DNA of 64,000 bases from Streptomyces luomodiensis (lineage in GTDB: Bacteria; Actinomycetota; Actinomycetes; Streptomycetales; Streptomycetaceae): positions 4,154,001-4,218,000 of the forward strand of contig NZ_CP117522.1 in NCBI RefSeq assembly GCF_031679605.1. The letters run 5' to 3'. The translations under genes were made by a program, and so were the position numbers. The notes beneath the pieces were generated by a model. That model was not told the origin of the DNA. It saw nothing but the letters and a program-made list of their open reading frames with translations, and did no database searches. Position 1 is the first letter of the stretch, and each line of letters opens with the position of its first letter. This document shows, one piece after another, positions 17,250 through 26,877 of this stretch.

Positions 17250-18935
17250 GTGGACGCGCAAGGCCCTGGCGGGGCGGGTGACTTCGACCCAGCCGATCAG
17301 TGGGTGTTCGACCCGAACACGGGCAACTACGAGCTGCGGCTGAACCCTGCCGAGACATCGGCGGACACCACCGAGCTGCGAGCTGTCTCCAGATCGTCGA
17401 GCGAGGACGAGGCCACCGACTCCGAGCCCCGAGGGCGCCGACGAGCGGCCAGGCGGGAGAAGGAGAAGGAAACCGGCCCGGTCAGCCGTCGCAAGCCGAA
17501 GCCGAAGAAGTCGAAGGCGAAGAAGGCGCTCTACTGGGGCAGCGGCACCCTGGCCTTTCTGCTGGTGGGCGGCTCGGCCGCGGCGTACTTCATCTATCAG
17601 CACCTCAACAACAACATCAGCAAGGTCGATGTCGGCGAGAACAACGCCGCGGTCTCCGACGGACCGATGAACATCCTGCTCATCGGCACCGACCGGCGCG
17701 ACGGCAAGGGGAACGAGGGGTACGGCGACGCGGGGAGCGTCGGGCACGCCGACACCACGCTGCTCTTCCACGTCTCCGCGGACCGGTCCAACGCGACCGT
17801 GCTGTCCATCCCCCGCGACATGATCACCGACATCCCGGACTGCCGTACGAAACAGAAGGACGGCTCGTTCAAGACCATCCCGGGCGAGTCGGAGGTGCGC
17901 TTCAACACCAGCCTGGGCCAGGAGGGGCGCGACCCCGGCTGCACCTGGCAGACGGTCGAGAAGCTGACCGGGCTGGAGATCAACCACTTCATGATGGCCG
18001 ACTTCAACGCCATCAAGGAGATGTCCACGGCGGTCGGCGGGGTCGAGGTGTGTCTCGCCAAGGACATCAACGACCCCAAGTCGCACCTGAACCTCACCAA
18101 GGGCCGCCACACCATCAAGGGTGAGGAGGCGCTGGCGTTCGTCCGGACCCGGCACGCCGTGGGCTTCGGCGGCGATCTGGACCGGATCAAGCTCCAGCAG
18201 CAGTTCCTGAGTGCGCTGATGCGCAAGATGAAGTCCAGCGGGACGCTCACCAGCCCCGGCAAGATGTGGGACCTGGCCCAGAGCGCCACCAAGGCGCTCA
18301 CCGTGGACACCGGGATCGGCACCGTCTCCAAACTGGCCTCGCTGGGGAAGAACCTGAGCAAGGTCGACCTCAAGAACGTCACCTTCGCGACCGTCCCGGT
18401 GGTCGACAACACCGACGGTGCGACCGTGCTGCTCGACAAGACCAAGGCCGAGCCGCTGTTCGCCATGGTCCGTCAGGACGTGTCCCTGACCGAGGTCAAG
18501 AAGAAGGAGAAGGCGGAGAAGGACAAGCAGGCGGCGCGGCTGAAGGGGACGAAGGCCGACCCCGCCGATGTGCGGGTCAAGGTGCTCAACGGCAGCGGGC
18601 AGTTCGGCGCCGCCCAGGAGACCGTCGACTGGATGCAGAACACCGAGGGGATGATCCGCACCAGCAACGGCGGAAACGCTCCGTCGGAGCTGAAGAAGAC
18701 GACCCTGGAGTACGCTCCCAACCAGGCCGACCAGGCGCGTCGGCTGGCCGACAGCATGGGGCTGCCCGCCTCCGCCATGAAGGAAGGCACGAAGGACGCC
18801 GAGCCGATGGCGGAGATGACCCTGACGCTCGGGGCGGACTTCAAGGGCGCCGGCACTCCGATCTCCGCTCCGAGCAAGGCGCCGAAGGACATTCAGAGGG
18901 TCGAGGCCGACGACAAGAACGTCTGCGCCAAGTGA
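17250..18935 (+). CDS. LCP family protein 2 with LytR_C domain
   Basis: The product has 561 residues. About 90 charged cytoplasmic residues open with WVFDPNTGNYELRL and lead to a lysine-rich stretch before the membrane helix at 96-118. The LCP domain carries ILLIGTDRRDG, HADTTLLFHV, SIPRD at about 186 and FVRTRHAVGFGGDLDRIKLQQ. A LytR_C domain occupies about 438-540 (VRVKVLNGSGQFGAA). The GTG start has GGAGGA upstream. It probably attaches a wall glycopolymer. The gap to the next LCP gene is only 67 bp, suggesting co-transcription. Confidence 0.93.
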   Translation: MDAQGPGGAGDFDPADQWVFDPNTGNYELRLNPAETSADTTELRAVSRSSSEDEATDSEPRGRRRAARREKEKETGPVSRRKPKPKKSKAKKALYWGSGTLAFLLVGGSAAAYFIYQHLNNNISKVDVGENNAAVSDGPMNILLIGTDRRDGKGNEGYGDAGSVGHADTTLLFHVSADRSNATVLSIPRDMITDIPDCRTKQKDGSFKTIPGESEVRFNTSLGQEGRDPGCTWQTVEKLTGLEINHFMMADFNAIKEMSTAVGGVEVCLAKDINDPKSHLNLTKGRHTIKGEEALAFVRTRHAVGFGGDLDRIKLQQQFLSALMRKMKSSGTLTSPGKMWDLAQSATKALTVDTGIGTVSKLASLGKNLSKVDLKNVTFATVPVVDNTDGATVLLDKTKAEPLFAMVRQDVSLTEVKKKEKAEKDKQAARLKGTKADPADVRVKVLNGSGQFGAAQETVDWMQNTEGMIRTSNGGNAPSELKKTTLEYAPNQADQARRLADSMGLPASAMKEGTKDAEPMAEMTLTLGADFKGAGTPISAPSKAPKDIQRVEADDKNVCAK

Positions 18936-19002
18936 CCGTCATCGGCCGGCGGAACCACCCTCGTCCATCGGGCCGGACGACGAAGACAACGGGGAGGGCC
19001 CG

Positions 19003-20655
19003 ATGCGGCAGAGCAGTGTGCGGGGGGAGAGAGACCGGCGGTCCGCCGTCCCCGAGCCCCGCGAGGACGGCGAGGACAGTGCGGACGGCGCGGACGGCGG
19101 ACCGCCGGAGGGAGCGGGTCCCGCGGCGGGGAAGGCGGGGCGCGGCCAGGACGGCCCACGACGGCCGAAGCCGAAGAGGAGTCGCGGCGTGCGCATCCTG
19201 CGCTGGAGCGCGCTGACGCTGGCCGTACTGATACTCGGCGCGGCCGGGGCCGGCTACTTCTACTACCAGCACCTGAACGGCAATCTGCGGAAGGCGGAGC
19301 TGGACCTCGGCGACAGCAAGATCGGCAAGCCCGAGCCCAACGCCGCCGGCCAGACCCCCCTCAACATCCTGCTCATCGGCTCCGACAGCCGGAACACCGC
19401 GGAGAACGTCAAGCTCGGCGGCGCCAAGCAGGACGCGGACCGCAAGCCGCTGGCCGATGTGCAGATGCTGGTGCACGTCTCGGCCGACCGCAGCAATATG
19501 TCGGTGGTCAGCATTCCGCGCGACACCCGGGTGACCATCCCCCAGTGCACCGACCCGGACGACGGCACGGTGTACCCGAAGACCGAGGGGGCCATCAACC
19601 AGTCGCTCCAGCACGGCGGTCCGGGCTGCACGGTCGCCACCTGGAAGGAACTCACCGGCGTCTACATCGATCACTTCATGATGATCGACTTCTCCGGGGT
19701 GGTCTCGATGGCCGACGCCATCGGCGGCGTTCCGGTGTGCGTGGACGGCAACGTCTACTCCCACGACAGCAAGGGCCACGGCTCCGGGCTGAAGCTGACC
19801 AAGGGCACCCACAACGTCAAGGGCGTCCAGGCCCTCCAGTGGCTGCGCACCCGCTACGGCTTCGAGGACAACAGCGACATCGGCCGGGCCAAGGCCCAGC
19901 ACATGTACATGACCTCGATGATCCGCCAGCTGAAGTCGGGCACCAAGCTCAGCGACCCGGGCAAGCTGATGGACCTCGCGGAGGCCGCCACCAACGCGCT
20001 GACCGTCGACCACGGCCTCGGCACCGTCAAGAAGCTGTACGACCTGGGCAACGACCTCAAGCGGGTGCCGACCAAGCGCACCACCATGATCACCATGCCC
20101 TGGGAGTACGGCGGCGGCGGGCAGTACGTCCTGCCCAAGCCGGGCGACGCCGAGCAGACCTTCGCGCTGCTGCGCAACGACACGGCGCTGGACGGCAAGG
20201 ACAAGAAGAAGCCCGACGCGACCCCGGCGCCCACCGCGTCCAAGGAGGAGCTCCCGGTGGTGGTGCAGAACGGCACCGCCAGCACCGTCCTGGGGCCGGT
20301 CTCCGGCCGGGCCTCGGTCATCACCTCCGAGCTGGTGCGGCTGGGCTACGCCAAGGCCACCGCGAACACGGTGCTCGTCTCGCAGGCCGACACCACCGTC
20401 CTCTACCCGAGCGAGGCCGAGCAGGGCGACGCCCTGGCCGTGGCCAAGGCGCTGAAGCTGCCGACGTCCGCGGCGAAGTCGTCGAAGTCGGTGCAGGACG
20501 TCACCGTGGTGGTCGGCAACGACTGGCGCGAGGGCACCACCTATCCGAAGGCGGCGACGGACGACGGCGACAGCGACAAGGCGCCCAAGAGCGCGGACGC
20601 CCTCAACGGCGAGGAGAAGAGCTGTATGAAGGTCAACCCCAACTACACCTTCTGA
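19003..20655 (+). CDS. LCP family protein 3 with LytR_C domain
   Basis: The product has 550 residues: a charged N-terminus, a membrane helix at about 65-88, an LCP domain (ILLIGSDSRNT, SIPRD near 170, WLRTRYGFEDNSDIGRA) and a LytR_C domain at about 418-520 (VVVQNGTASTVLG). The block that reads RSDT or HADT in its sisters reads PLADVQML here, so the basic residue and hydroxyl next to the conserved Asp are missing, while the later Arg cluster is intact. It may have altered metal or substrate binding. It is followed by a strong hairpin terminator. Confidence 0.92.
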   Translation: MRQSSVRGERDRRSAVPEPREDGEDSADGADGGPPEGAGPAAGKAGRGQDGPRRPKPKRSRGVRILRWSALTLAVLILGAAGAGYFYYQHLNGNLRKAELDLGDSKIGKPEPNAAGQTPLNILLIGSDSRNTAENVKLGGAKQDADRKPLADVQMLVHVSADRSNMSVVSIPRDTRVTIPQCTDPDDGTVYPKTEGAINQSLQHGGPGCTVATWKELTGVYIDHFMMIDFSGVVSMADAIGGVPVCVDGNVYSHDSKGHGSGLKLTKGTHNVKGVQALQWLRTRYGFEDNSDIGRAKAQHMYMTSMIRQLKSGTKLSDPGKLMDLAEAATNALTVDHGLGTVKKLYDLGNDLKRVPTKRTTMITMPWEYGGGGQYVLPKPGDAEQTFALLRNDTALDGKDKKKPDATPAPTASKEELPVVVQNGTASTVLGPVSGRASVITSELVRLGYAKATANTVLVSQADTTVLYPSEAEQGDALAVAKALKLPTSAAKSSKSVQDVTVVVGNDWREGTTYPKAATDDGDSDKAPKSADALNGEEKSCMKVNPNYTF

Positions 20656-20673
20656 GCCGTCACGGCACGGCGA

Positions 20674-20711
20674 AGGGGCCGGACCCGGCACGCGGCACGG
20701 GTCCGGCCCCT
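20674..20711. terminator. Intrinsic terminator hairpin between convergent genes
   Basis: The stem AGGGGCCGGACCC (20674-20686) pairs exactly with GGGTCCGGCCCCT (20699-20711) around a 12-nt loop, 19 bp after LCP 3 and just before the end of the convergent glycosyltransferase gene. It can serve both directions. Confidence 0.8.
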
Positions 20712-20734
20712 CGGCGTCCGGGCGGACGGGGCGG

Positions 20735-21751
20735 CTACGGGGCCATGACCGCCGGGCGGCGGCTGGCGATGACCTTCTTGGCGAGCGCCCGCGGGCTGGT
20801 CAGGAAGCCCCAGCCCCAGGACATGTGCATGGTCGCCAGCGCCACCGGGATCTGCAGCCGGGCCTTCACCGGCAGCCCCTTGCCCGCCGGGACCGAGCCC
20901 GCGACGATCGCGGCCAGATAGCCGCCCGGGATCACCAGGCCCCACGGGGTGACGGCCACGCCCACCACCAGGCCCGCCGCGATGGCGGCGACGGCGGTCG
21001 GCGGGGCGAGGTAGCGCATATTGATCGAGCCCTGGTGGAAGCGGGCGACGACATGGCGCCAGCGTCCGTAGTCCTTGTACTGCTTGGCCAGCGCCCGCAC
21101 GTTCGGCCGCGGCCGGTAGGAGACCTTCAGCTCGGGCGAGAACCAGACCAGTCCGCCGGCCTCGCGGATCCGGAAGTTCAGCTCCCAGTCCTGGGCGCGG
21201 ATGAACTCCTCGTTGTAGCCGCCCTGCCGCTCCAGCGCCTCGCGCCGGAAGACCCCCAGATAGACGGTTTCGGCGGGGGCCGCGGCACCGCCGGTATGGA
21301 AGGCCGCGTTGCCCACTCCGATCTTGGAGGTCATGGCGGCGGCGACGGCCTTCTCCCAGTCGTTCTCGCCCTCGGCGAACATGAGCCCGCCGACGTTCTG
21401 CGCGCCGGTCTCCTCCAGGAGCCGTACCGCGGTCGCGATGTAGTTCGGCGAGAGCATGCCGTGACCGTCGACCCGCACCACCACCGGGTGGCGGGACGCC
21501 TTGATCGCCGCGTTGAGGGCGGCGGGGGTGCGGCCCGTGGGGTTGGGCACCGTATGCACCCGGGGGTCCTCCGCCACCAGTTCGGCGGCGATCTCGTCGG
21601 TACGGTCCGTGGACGGGCCGAGCGCGATCACCACCTCCATCTCACCGGCGTACTCCTGCTCCAGGATGTGCCGCACGGCATTGCGCAGATGGCGTTCCTC
21701 ATTGAGTACCGGCATGATCACGGAGACGGCCGGGAGCTGATGCGGGGGCAT
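20735..21751 (-). CDS. Family 2 glycosyltransferase
   Basis: The product has 338 residues. The GT2 domain opens with VSVIMPVLNEERHLRNAV. VDGHGMLSPNY holds the D-x-H variant of the metal motif, and RAQDWELNFRIREAGG is the acceptor-side ED/QDWE motif. Two C-terminal hydrophobic helices (APPTAVAAIAAGLVVG and the next) tether it to the membrane. The ATG at 21751 is preferred because GAGGTG lies 7 bp upstream; an upstream in-frame start would add 18 residues. Lying between LCP genes, it probably builds part of the glycan that they attach. The substrate is unknown. Confidence 0.9.
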   Translation of the reverse strand: MPPHQLPAVSVIMPVLNEERHLRNAVRHILEQEYAGEMEVVIALGPSTDRTDEIAAELVAEDPRVHTVPNPTGRTPAALNAAIKASRHPVVVRVDGHGMLSPNYIATAVRLLEETGAQNVGGLMFAEGENDWEKAVAAAMTSKIGVGNAAFHTGGAAAPAETVYLGVFRREALERQGGYNEEFIRAQDWELNFRIREAGGLVWFSPELKVSYRPRPNVRALAKQYKDYGRWRHVVARFHQGSINMRYLAPPTAVAAIAAGLVVGVAVTPWGLVIPGGYLAAIVAGSVPAGKGLPVKARLQIPVALATMHMSWGWGFLTSPRALAKKVIASRRPAVMAP

Positions 21752-21971
21752 GGCACCTCGGGGTTCGGGGGCGGCCGGCCCCAGGAGACTGGGGTGGGGC
21801 CCCAAAGGACTGCGGTATCCCGCCCACGTTACCGCGAACGGTGGACACCGGAGCGCGCCGCCCGGGTGGCAGCGCGGGGCAGGGGCGGCGTGGGGCCGCC
21901 GGAGCGATCGTCGTATCGGCCTACGGTGAGGCGGTTCCGCCCAGCCCGCCCGCTCCCGGAGGTCTCCTCAA

Positions 21972-23426
21972 GTGAGTGCACCGGCCCGGCCACCGCGCCC
22001 GTCCCGCCCCCGCTCCCGCCGCCCCCGCTGGGGGCTGCGGCTGGCCACGGGCGGCGCCTGTCTGGTGCTGGCGGTCAGCGGCATCGGGCATCTGCTGGTC
22101 CGGGAGCTGGAGACCGGGATCCACCGGGTGGATGCCTTCGGCGGCCTGGACAACCGGCCGAAGAGCACCGGCGGCGGCGTCAACTTCCTCGTGGTCGGCA
22201 CGGACGGACGGGAGAAGATCACGCCACGGGAGAAGGCGCTGTACCGGCTGGGCGGAGCCCCCTGTCACTGCACCGACACCTTGGTGCTGCTGCATCTGTC
22301 GGCCGACCACCGCCGGGTCAGCGCGGTCAGCCTGCCGCGCGACTCGTACGCCGAGATCCCCGCGTACACCGACGCCGCCGGCGTCCGCCATCCCCGGCAT
22401 CCGCGCAAGCTCAACGCCGCGTACGCCGAGGGCGGGCCGAGCCTGACCGTGCGGACCGTGGAGCATCTGACCGGAGTGCGGGTCCACCACTACCTCGAGG
22501 TCGACTTCACCAGCTTCATGAAGACCGTCGATGTGATCGGCGGGGTGAAGATCTGCACCACGCGGCCGCTCAAGGACGACCACACCGGGCTGGACCTGCC
22601 CGCCGGCACCCATGTCCTGGACGGCGGCCAGGCCCTGCAATACGTCCGCTCCCGGCATGTCGACGGCACCTCCGACCTGGGCCGGATCAAGCGCCAGCAG
22701 CGCTTCCTGGCCGCCGTGGTCCACCGGACCACGACCGGTGGCATCCTGCTCAATCCGGTGCGGTTCAACCAGGTGACCGGGGCCCTGCTGGGCTCGGTCC
22801 GCGCCGACCACGGCCTCGAAGCGGCGGACCTGGTGGCGCTGGGCCGGGCGATGCACGGCGTCACCCCCGCGTCCTCGGAGTTCGCCTCGGTCCCGGTGAT
22901 CCTGCCCGGCGTTCCCCTGAAGGGGGCCGGCTCCACGCTCCGCTGGGACCGGGCCAAGGCCAAGCGGCTCTTCACCGCCTTCCGCGAGGACCGGCCGCTC
23001 GTCGCCCGCCACCCGAAGCGGCCGGGGGCCACGACGGTCGAGGTGGCTCCGGGCCGGGTCCGGGTCCGGGTGTTCAACGGCACCGACACGCCGGGGCTCG
23101 CGGCCCGCGTGAACCGCGCGCTGCACGCCGCCGGCTTCGCCACCACCGGCTCCCCGGCGGACGCCGCGACCCCCGACGTCCGGCACACGGTGATCACGTA
23201 CGACCCGGGCTGGGACCGCTCGGTGCGCTCGCTGGCGGCCGCGCTGCCCGGTGCCCAGCTGAAGCCGGTGACCGGGCAGGGGGCGGTGATGCGGGTCACG
23301 GTCGGCACGGACTACACGGGCGTACGGCCGGTCCGGGCCGAGCAGCCGCCGAGCGGCGAGAGCGGCTTCGGGGCCGTCACCGGCGACGAGGTCACCTGCC
23401 CCGAGGGGGCCGGCCGCTCGCTCTGA
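21972..23426 (+). CDS. LCP family protein 4 with LytR_C domain
   Basis: The product has 484 residues. A short Arg/Pro-rich N-terminus is followed by a membrane helix at 22-40. The LCP domain carries FLVVGTDGREK, CTDTLVLLHL, SLPRD near 120, HPRKLNAAYAEGG and YVRSRHVDGTSDLGRIKRQQ. LytR_C is at about 358-450 (VRVRVFNGTDTPG). The GTG start is preceded by GGAGG. An unusual HCxC-type pair (PCHCTDT) sits before the conserved Asp. It is divergent from the GT2 gene and separate from LCP 1-3. Confidence 0.93.
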   Translation: MSAPARPPRPSRPRSRRPRWGLRLATGGACLVLAVSGIGHLLVRELETGIHRVDAFGGLDNRPKSTGGGVNFLVVGTDGREKITPREKALYRLGGAPCHCTDTLVLLHLSADHRRVSAVSLPRDSYAEIPAYTDAAGVRHPRHPRKLNAAYAEGGPSLTVRTVEHLTGVRVHHYLEVDFTSFMKTVDVIGGVKICTTRPLKDDHTGLDLPAGTHVLDGGQALQYVRSRHVDGTSDLGRIKRQQRFLAAVVHRTTTGGILLNPVRFNQVTGALLGSVRADHGLEAADLVALGRAMHGVTPASSEFASVPVILPGVPLKGAGSTLRWDRAKAKRLFTAFREDRPLVARHPKRPGATTVEVAPGRVRVRVFNGTDTPGLAARVNRALHAAGFATTGSPADAATPDVRHTVITYDPGWDRSVRSLAAALPGAQLKPVTGQGAVMRVTVGTDYTGVRPVRAEQPPSGESGFGAVTGDEVTCPEGAGRSL

Positions 23427-23448
23427 GCGCCGGTCGGGGCACGGTCCG

Positions 23449-24027
23449 CTACGGCCGGTCGGCGTCGTCGGCGGCCTCGGGGCCCTCGGGGCGCCGGGCG
23501 GCGCGCTGGGCGCGGAGCTCCTTGATCGCGCGGCGGCGGGCCAGCCGGTGGGTCCGCCGGATCTCGGCCTCCTGGTAGCGCCGCTTGTCCCGCTCGGTCT
23601 CCGGGATGACCGGGGGCACGGGCCGGGGCTTGCCGTCGGCGTCGACGGCCGCGAAGACCAGATAGGCGCTGCCGACCTGGGTGGCGGGCGTGGACTCGTT
23701 CCACCGCTCGGCCAGCACCCGCACCCCGATCTCCATCGAGGACCGGCCGGTCCAGTTGACCTGGGCCTTCACATGGACGAGATCGCCGACCCGGACCGGT
23801 TCGAGGAAGGCCATCTCATCCATCGACGCGGTGACCGCGGGCCCCTCGGAGTGGCGTCCGGCGACCGCCCCGGCCGCGTCGTCCACCAGTTTCATGATCA
23901 CGCCGCCGTGCACGGTCCCGAGGAGATTGGTGTCACTGCCCGTCATGATGTGTGACAGCGTGGTACGAGACGCGGAGGTGGGCTTTCCCAGAAGCTCCGG
24001 TTCCGCACCCTGGGCCTGATTGGTCAT
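23449..24027 (-). CDS. Hotdog-fold acyl-CoA thioesterase
   Basis: The product has 192 residues and a BFIT/YciA-type hotdog thioesterase core. SHIMTGSDTNLLGTVHGGVIMKL contains the conserved NxxGxxHGG motif, followed by DDAAG and the SMDEMAFLEPVRVGD segment. The family hydrolyses acyl-CoA to free acid and CoA in the cytoplasm. After residue 140 comes a highly charged Arg/Glu tail (RRRAIKELRAQRAARR). The ATG at 24027 with AAGGTGG upstream is preferred over the GTG three codons earlier. It is divergent from LCP 5. Confidence 0.9.
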   Translation of the reverse strand: MTNQAQGAEPELLGKPTSASRTTLSHIMTGSDTNLLGTVHGGVIMKLVDDAAGAVAGRHSEGPAVTASMDEMAFLEPVRVGDLVHVKAQVNWTGRSSMEIGVRVLAERWNESTPATQVGSAYLVFAAVDADGKPRPVPPVIPETERDKRRYQEAEIRRTHRLARRRAIKELRAQRAARRPEGPEAADDADRP

Positions 24028-24134
24028 GCCGTCCACCTTATGCGGACCGGATTCTTATCAGGTCTGCAACAGCCGTGCCGCGATCCCGCCCCCGCCCTGT
24101 AAGGCGCCCCACCCGACCAGGCACACTGCCTTGC

Positions 24135-25454
24135 ATGAGCGAATGGCCCCAAGGAAGGACCGGCGACGGCAGCGGCCGGTATGGACGTGGCAGCGGCAGC
24201 GCCGAACCGGAAGGGGCGCGCGCCATGCCGCAGGTGAGACGCGCGGCACCGGGTGCGGGCGGTCCCCCGCCGCACCCCGAGCCGCCGCTGCCGCCCGAAC
24301 TCTCACCCCGCGGCACCATTCCGCGGCAGCAGTCGTCCCACGGTCATGACGACTACGACGACGGCTACAACACCGGGCAGGTCTACGGCCACGGCCACGG
24401 CGGACCGGGCGGCCGCGGCCCCGGAGGCCCCGGCGGACCGGGCGGCGGCTCGCGCCCGGTGAGGCCGAAGAACTGGAAGCGCCGGATAACCATCGGCCTG
24501 GTCACCCTGATCGTCCTGCTGCTCGCCGTCGGCATCGGCACCTACTTCTGGGCCGACTCCAAGCTCCGCCGCGAGGTCGACCTCAACAAGGTCGAGGACC
24601 GGCCGGACGGCGGCAAGGGCACCAACTACCTGATCGTGGGTTCGGACAGCCGCGAGGGCATGTCCGACGACGAGAAGAAGCAACTGCACACCGGCTCGGC
24701 CGACGGCAGGCGCACCGACTCGATCATTATCCTGCACGTCGGTGACAACGGGAACACCATGGTCAGCCTGCCGCGTGACTCCTGGGTCACCATCCCGCCG
24801 TTCACCGGACCGGACACCGGCAAGCGCTACGGCCAGTCGCAGAACAAGCTCAACGCCTCCTTCTCCATGGCCGGCCCCGAGCTCCTGGTCCGCACCATCG
24901 AGTACAACACCGGGCTGCACATCGACCACTACGCGGAGATCGGCTTCGGCGGCTTCGCCAAGATCGTGGACTCGGTGGGCGGGGTCGAGATCGACGTGCC
25001 CCAGGACATGAAGGAGAAGCACGCCGGCACCGACCTGAAGAAGGGCAAGCAGACCCTGAACGGCCAGGAGGCGCTCGCCTTCGTGCGGCAGCGCTACGGT
25101 CTGGCCGGCGGTGACCTGGACCGCACCCGGAACCAGCAGAAGTTCCTCTCCGCGCTCGCGGACAAGGCCGCCACGCCCAGCACGGTCCTCAACCCGTTCA
25201 AGCTCTACCCGACGATGGGCGCGGGCCTGGACTCGCTGATCGTGGACAAGGACATGAGCCTGTGGGACGTGAAGGACATGTTCTTCGCGATGAAGAGCGT
25301 CTCCGGCGGTGACGGCAAGCAGATGAACATGCCCGTCTCCAACCCCGGCCTGGCCACTTCCAAGGGCAGCGCGGTGCAGTGGGACATGACCAAGGTCAAG
25401 CAGCTGGTGGGCGAGCTGAAGAACGACGAGAAGGTCACCGTCTCCGGCAACTGA
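24135..25454 (+). CDS. LCP family protein 5
   Basis: The product has 439 residues. A long Gly/Pro/Arg-rich cytoplasmic part of about 115 residues precedes a membrane helix at 117-140. The LCP domain carries YLIVGSDSREG, RTDSIIILHV, SLPRD near 210, QNKLNASFSMAG and FVRQRYGLAGGDLDRTRNQQ, so every catalytic element of canonical LCP transferases is present. There is no LytR_C domain. It is the most canonical member of the cluster. The start ATG follows a weak ribosome site. A strong terminator follows. Confidence 0.93.
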   Translation: MSEWPQGRTGDGSGRYGRGSGSAEPEGARAMPQVRRAAPGAGGPPPHPEPPLPPELSPRGTIPRQQSSHGHDDYDDGYNTGQVYGHGHGGPGGRGPGGPGGPGGGSRPVRPKNWKRRITIGLVTLIVLLLAVGIGTYFWADSKLRREVDLNKVEDRPDGGKGTNYLIVGSDSREGMSDDEKKQLHTGSADGRRTDSIIILHVGDNGNTMVSLPRDSWVTIPPFTGPDTGKRYGQSQNKLNASFSMAGPELLVRTIEYNTGLHIDHYAEIGFGGFAKIVDSVGGVEIDVPQDMKEKHAGTDLKKGKQTLNGQEALAFVRQRYGLAGGDLDRTRNQQKFLSALADKAATPSTVLNPFKLYPTMGAGLDSLIVDKDMSLWDVKDMFFAMKSVSGGDGKQMNMPVSNPGLATSKGSAVQWDMTKVKQLVGELKNDEKVTVSGN

Positions 25455-25480
25455 CCCGGCCGTCGTAACGAAAAGGCCGC

Positions 25481-25528
25481 CGAAAAGGCCGCCGCCGGAC
25501 CCGACCGGGTCCGGCGGCGGCCTTTTCG
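25481..25528. terminator. Strong bidirectional terminator hairpin
   Basis: A 22-bp perfect stem from CGAAAAGGCCGCCGCC to its complement (25481-25502 with 25507-25528) with a GACC loop ends in CCTTTTCG, giving U-runs in both directions. It lies between the convergent LCP 5 and acyl-CoA dehydrogenase genes. Confidence 0.9.
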
Positions 25529-25536
25529 TTTCGGCC

Positions 25537-26712
25537 TTACGGCAGGTTGCGCGCCATCACGATGCGCTGGACCTGGTTGGTGCCCTCGTAGATCTGGGTG
25601 ATCTTGGCGTCCCGCATCATCCGCTCCAGCGGGTAGTCGCGGGTGTAGCCGTAGCCGCCGAGCAGCTGGACGGCGTCCGTGGTGATCTCCATCGCGGCGT
25701 CGGAGGCGTAGCACTTGGCCGCGGCGCCGAAGAACGTCAGGTCCTCCTTGCCGCCTCCGGCGGCCACGCGCTCGGACTTGGCCGCGGCCGCGTAGGTGAG
25801 CTGCCGGGCCGCCTCCAGCTTCATGGCCATGTCGGCGAGCATGAACTGGACGCCCTGGAAGTCGCCGATCGGCTTGCCGAACTGCTTGCGCTCCTGGACG
25901 TACCCCTTGGCGTAGTCCAGGGCGCCCTGGGCGATGCCGAGGGCCTGGGCGGCGATGGTGATCCGGGTGTGGTCGAGGGTCTTCATCGCGGTGGCGAAGC
26001 CGGTGCCCTCCGCGCCGATCAGCCGGTCGGCGGGGATGCGGACGTTGTCGAGATACACCTCACGGGTCGGGGAACCCTTGATGCCGAGCTTCTTCTCCGG
26101 GGCTCCGAAGGACACGCCCTCGTCGGACTTCTCGACGACGAAGGCGGAGATGCCCTTGGAGCGCTTCTCGGGGTCGGTGACGGCCATCACCGTGTAGTAC
26201 TCGGAGACCCCGGCGTTGGTGATCCAGCGCTTGACGCCGTTGAGGACGTAGGAGTCGCCGTCGCGCACCGCCCTGGTCTTCATCCCGGCCGCGTCCGAGC
26301 CCGCGTCCGGCTCGGAGAGGCAGTAGGAGAACATCGCGTCGCCCTTGGCGAGCGGGGCCAGGTACTTCTTCTTCAGCTCCTCGGAGCCGGAGAGGATCAC
26401 CGGCAGCGAGCCCAGCTTGTTGACCGCGGGGATCAGCGAGGAGGAGGCGCAGACCCGGGCGACCTCCTCGATGACGATCACGGTGGCCAGTGCGTCGGCG
26501 CCCGAGCCGCCGTAGGACTCGGGGACGTGCACGGCGTGCAGATCGTTGCCCACCAGGGCGTCGAGCGCCTCCTGGGGGAACCGGCCCGCCTCGTCGACCT
26601 CGGCGGCATAGGGGGCTATCTTCGCCTCGGCCAGCGAGCGGACGGCGTCACGGAGCATGTCGTGCTCCTCGGACGGCCGGTACAGGTCGAAGTCGTTCAC
26701 CGAGGACGCCAA
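25537..26712 (-). CDS. Acyl-CoA dehydrogenase
   Basis: This is a 391-residue flavin acyl-CoA dehydrogenase. It has the FAD-binding segment FSYCLSEPDAGSDAAGMKT and WITNAG in the middle domain, and the C-terminal QLLGGYGYTRDYPLERMMRDAK with the catalytic Glu in IYEGTNQVQR. It catalyses alpha-beta oxidation of an acyl-CoA. Position next to purE/purK matches mycobacterial fadE25. The TTG at 26712 (GAGAGG just upstream) is favoured; a GTG three codons earlier is possible. Substrate chain length cannot be told. Confidence 0.92.
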   Translation of the reverse strand: MASSVNDFDLYRPSEEHDMLRDAVRSLAEAKIAPYAAEVDEAGRFPQEALDALVGNDLHAVHVPESYGGSGADALATVIVIEEVARVCASSSLIPAVNKLGSLPVILSGSEELKKKYLAPLAKGDAMFSYCLSEPDAGSDAAGMKTRAVRDGDSYVLNGVKRWITNAGVSEYYTVMAVTDPEKRSKGISAFVVEKSDEGVSFGAPEKKLGIKGSPTREVYLDNVRIPADRLIGAEGTGFATAMKTLDHTRITIAAQALGIAQGALDYAKGYVQERKQFGKPIGDFQGVQFMLADMAMKLEAARQLTYAAAAKSERVAAGGGKEDLTFFGAAAKCYASDAAMEITTDAVQLLGGYGYTRDYPLERMMRDAKITQIYEGTNQVQRIVMARNLP

Positions 26713-26877
26713 GCCTCTCACTCCCCAAGAGTGCTAACTACCGTTAAGTAACTGAATTCTAGGGGCGCCGTCCCGATAGGTATAGGTGAGGTACCCGACA
26801 CCGTCGGCTGAGCCCGTCCGGCGCTCCCGGCTATGCTCAGGCACCGCATCTGCGATCGACCGTTCTGGAGCACTTCC

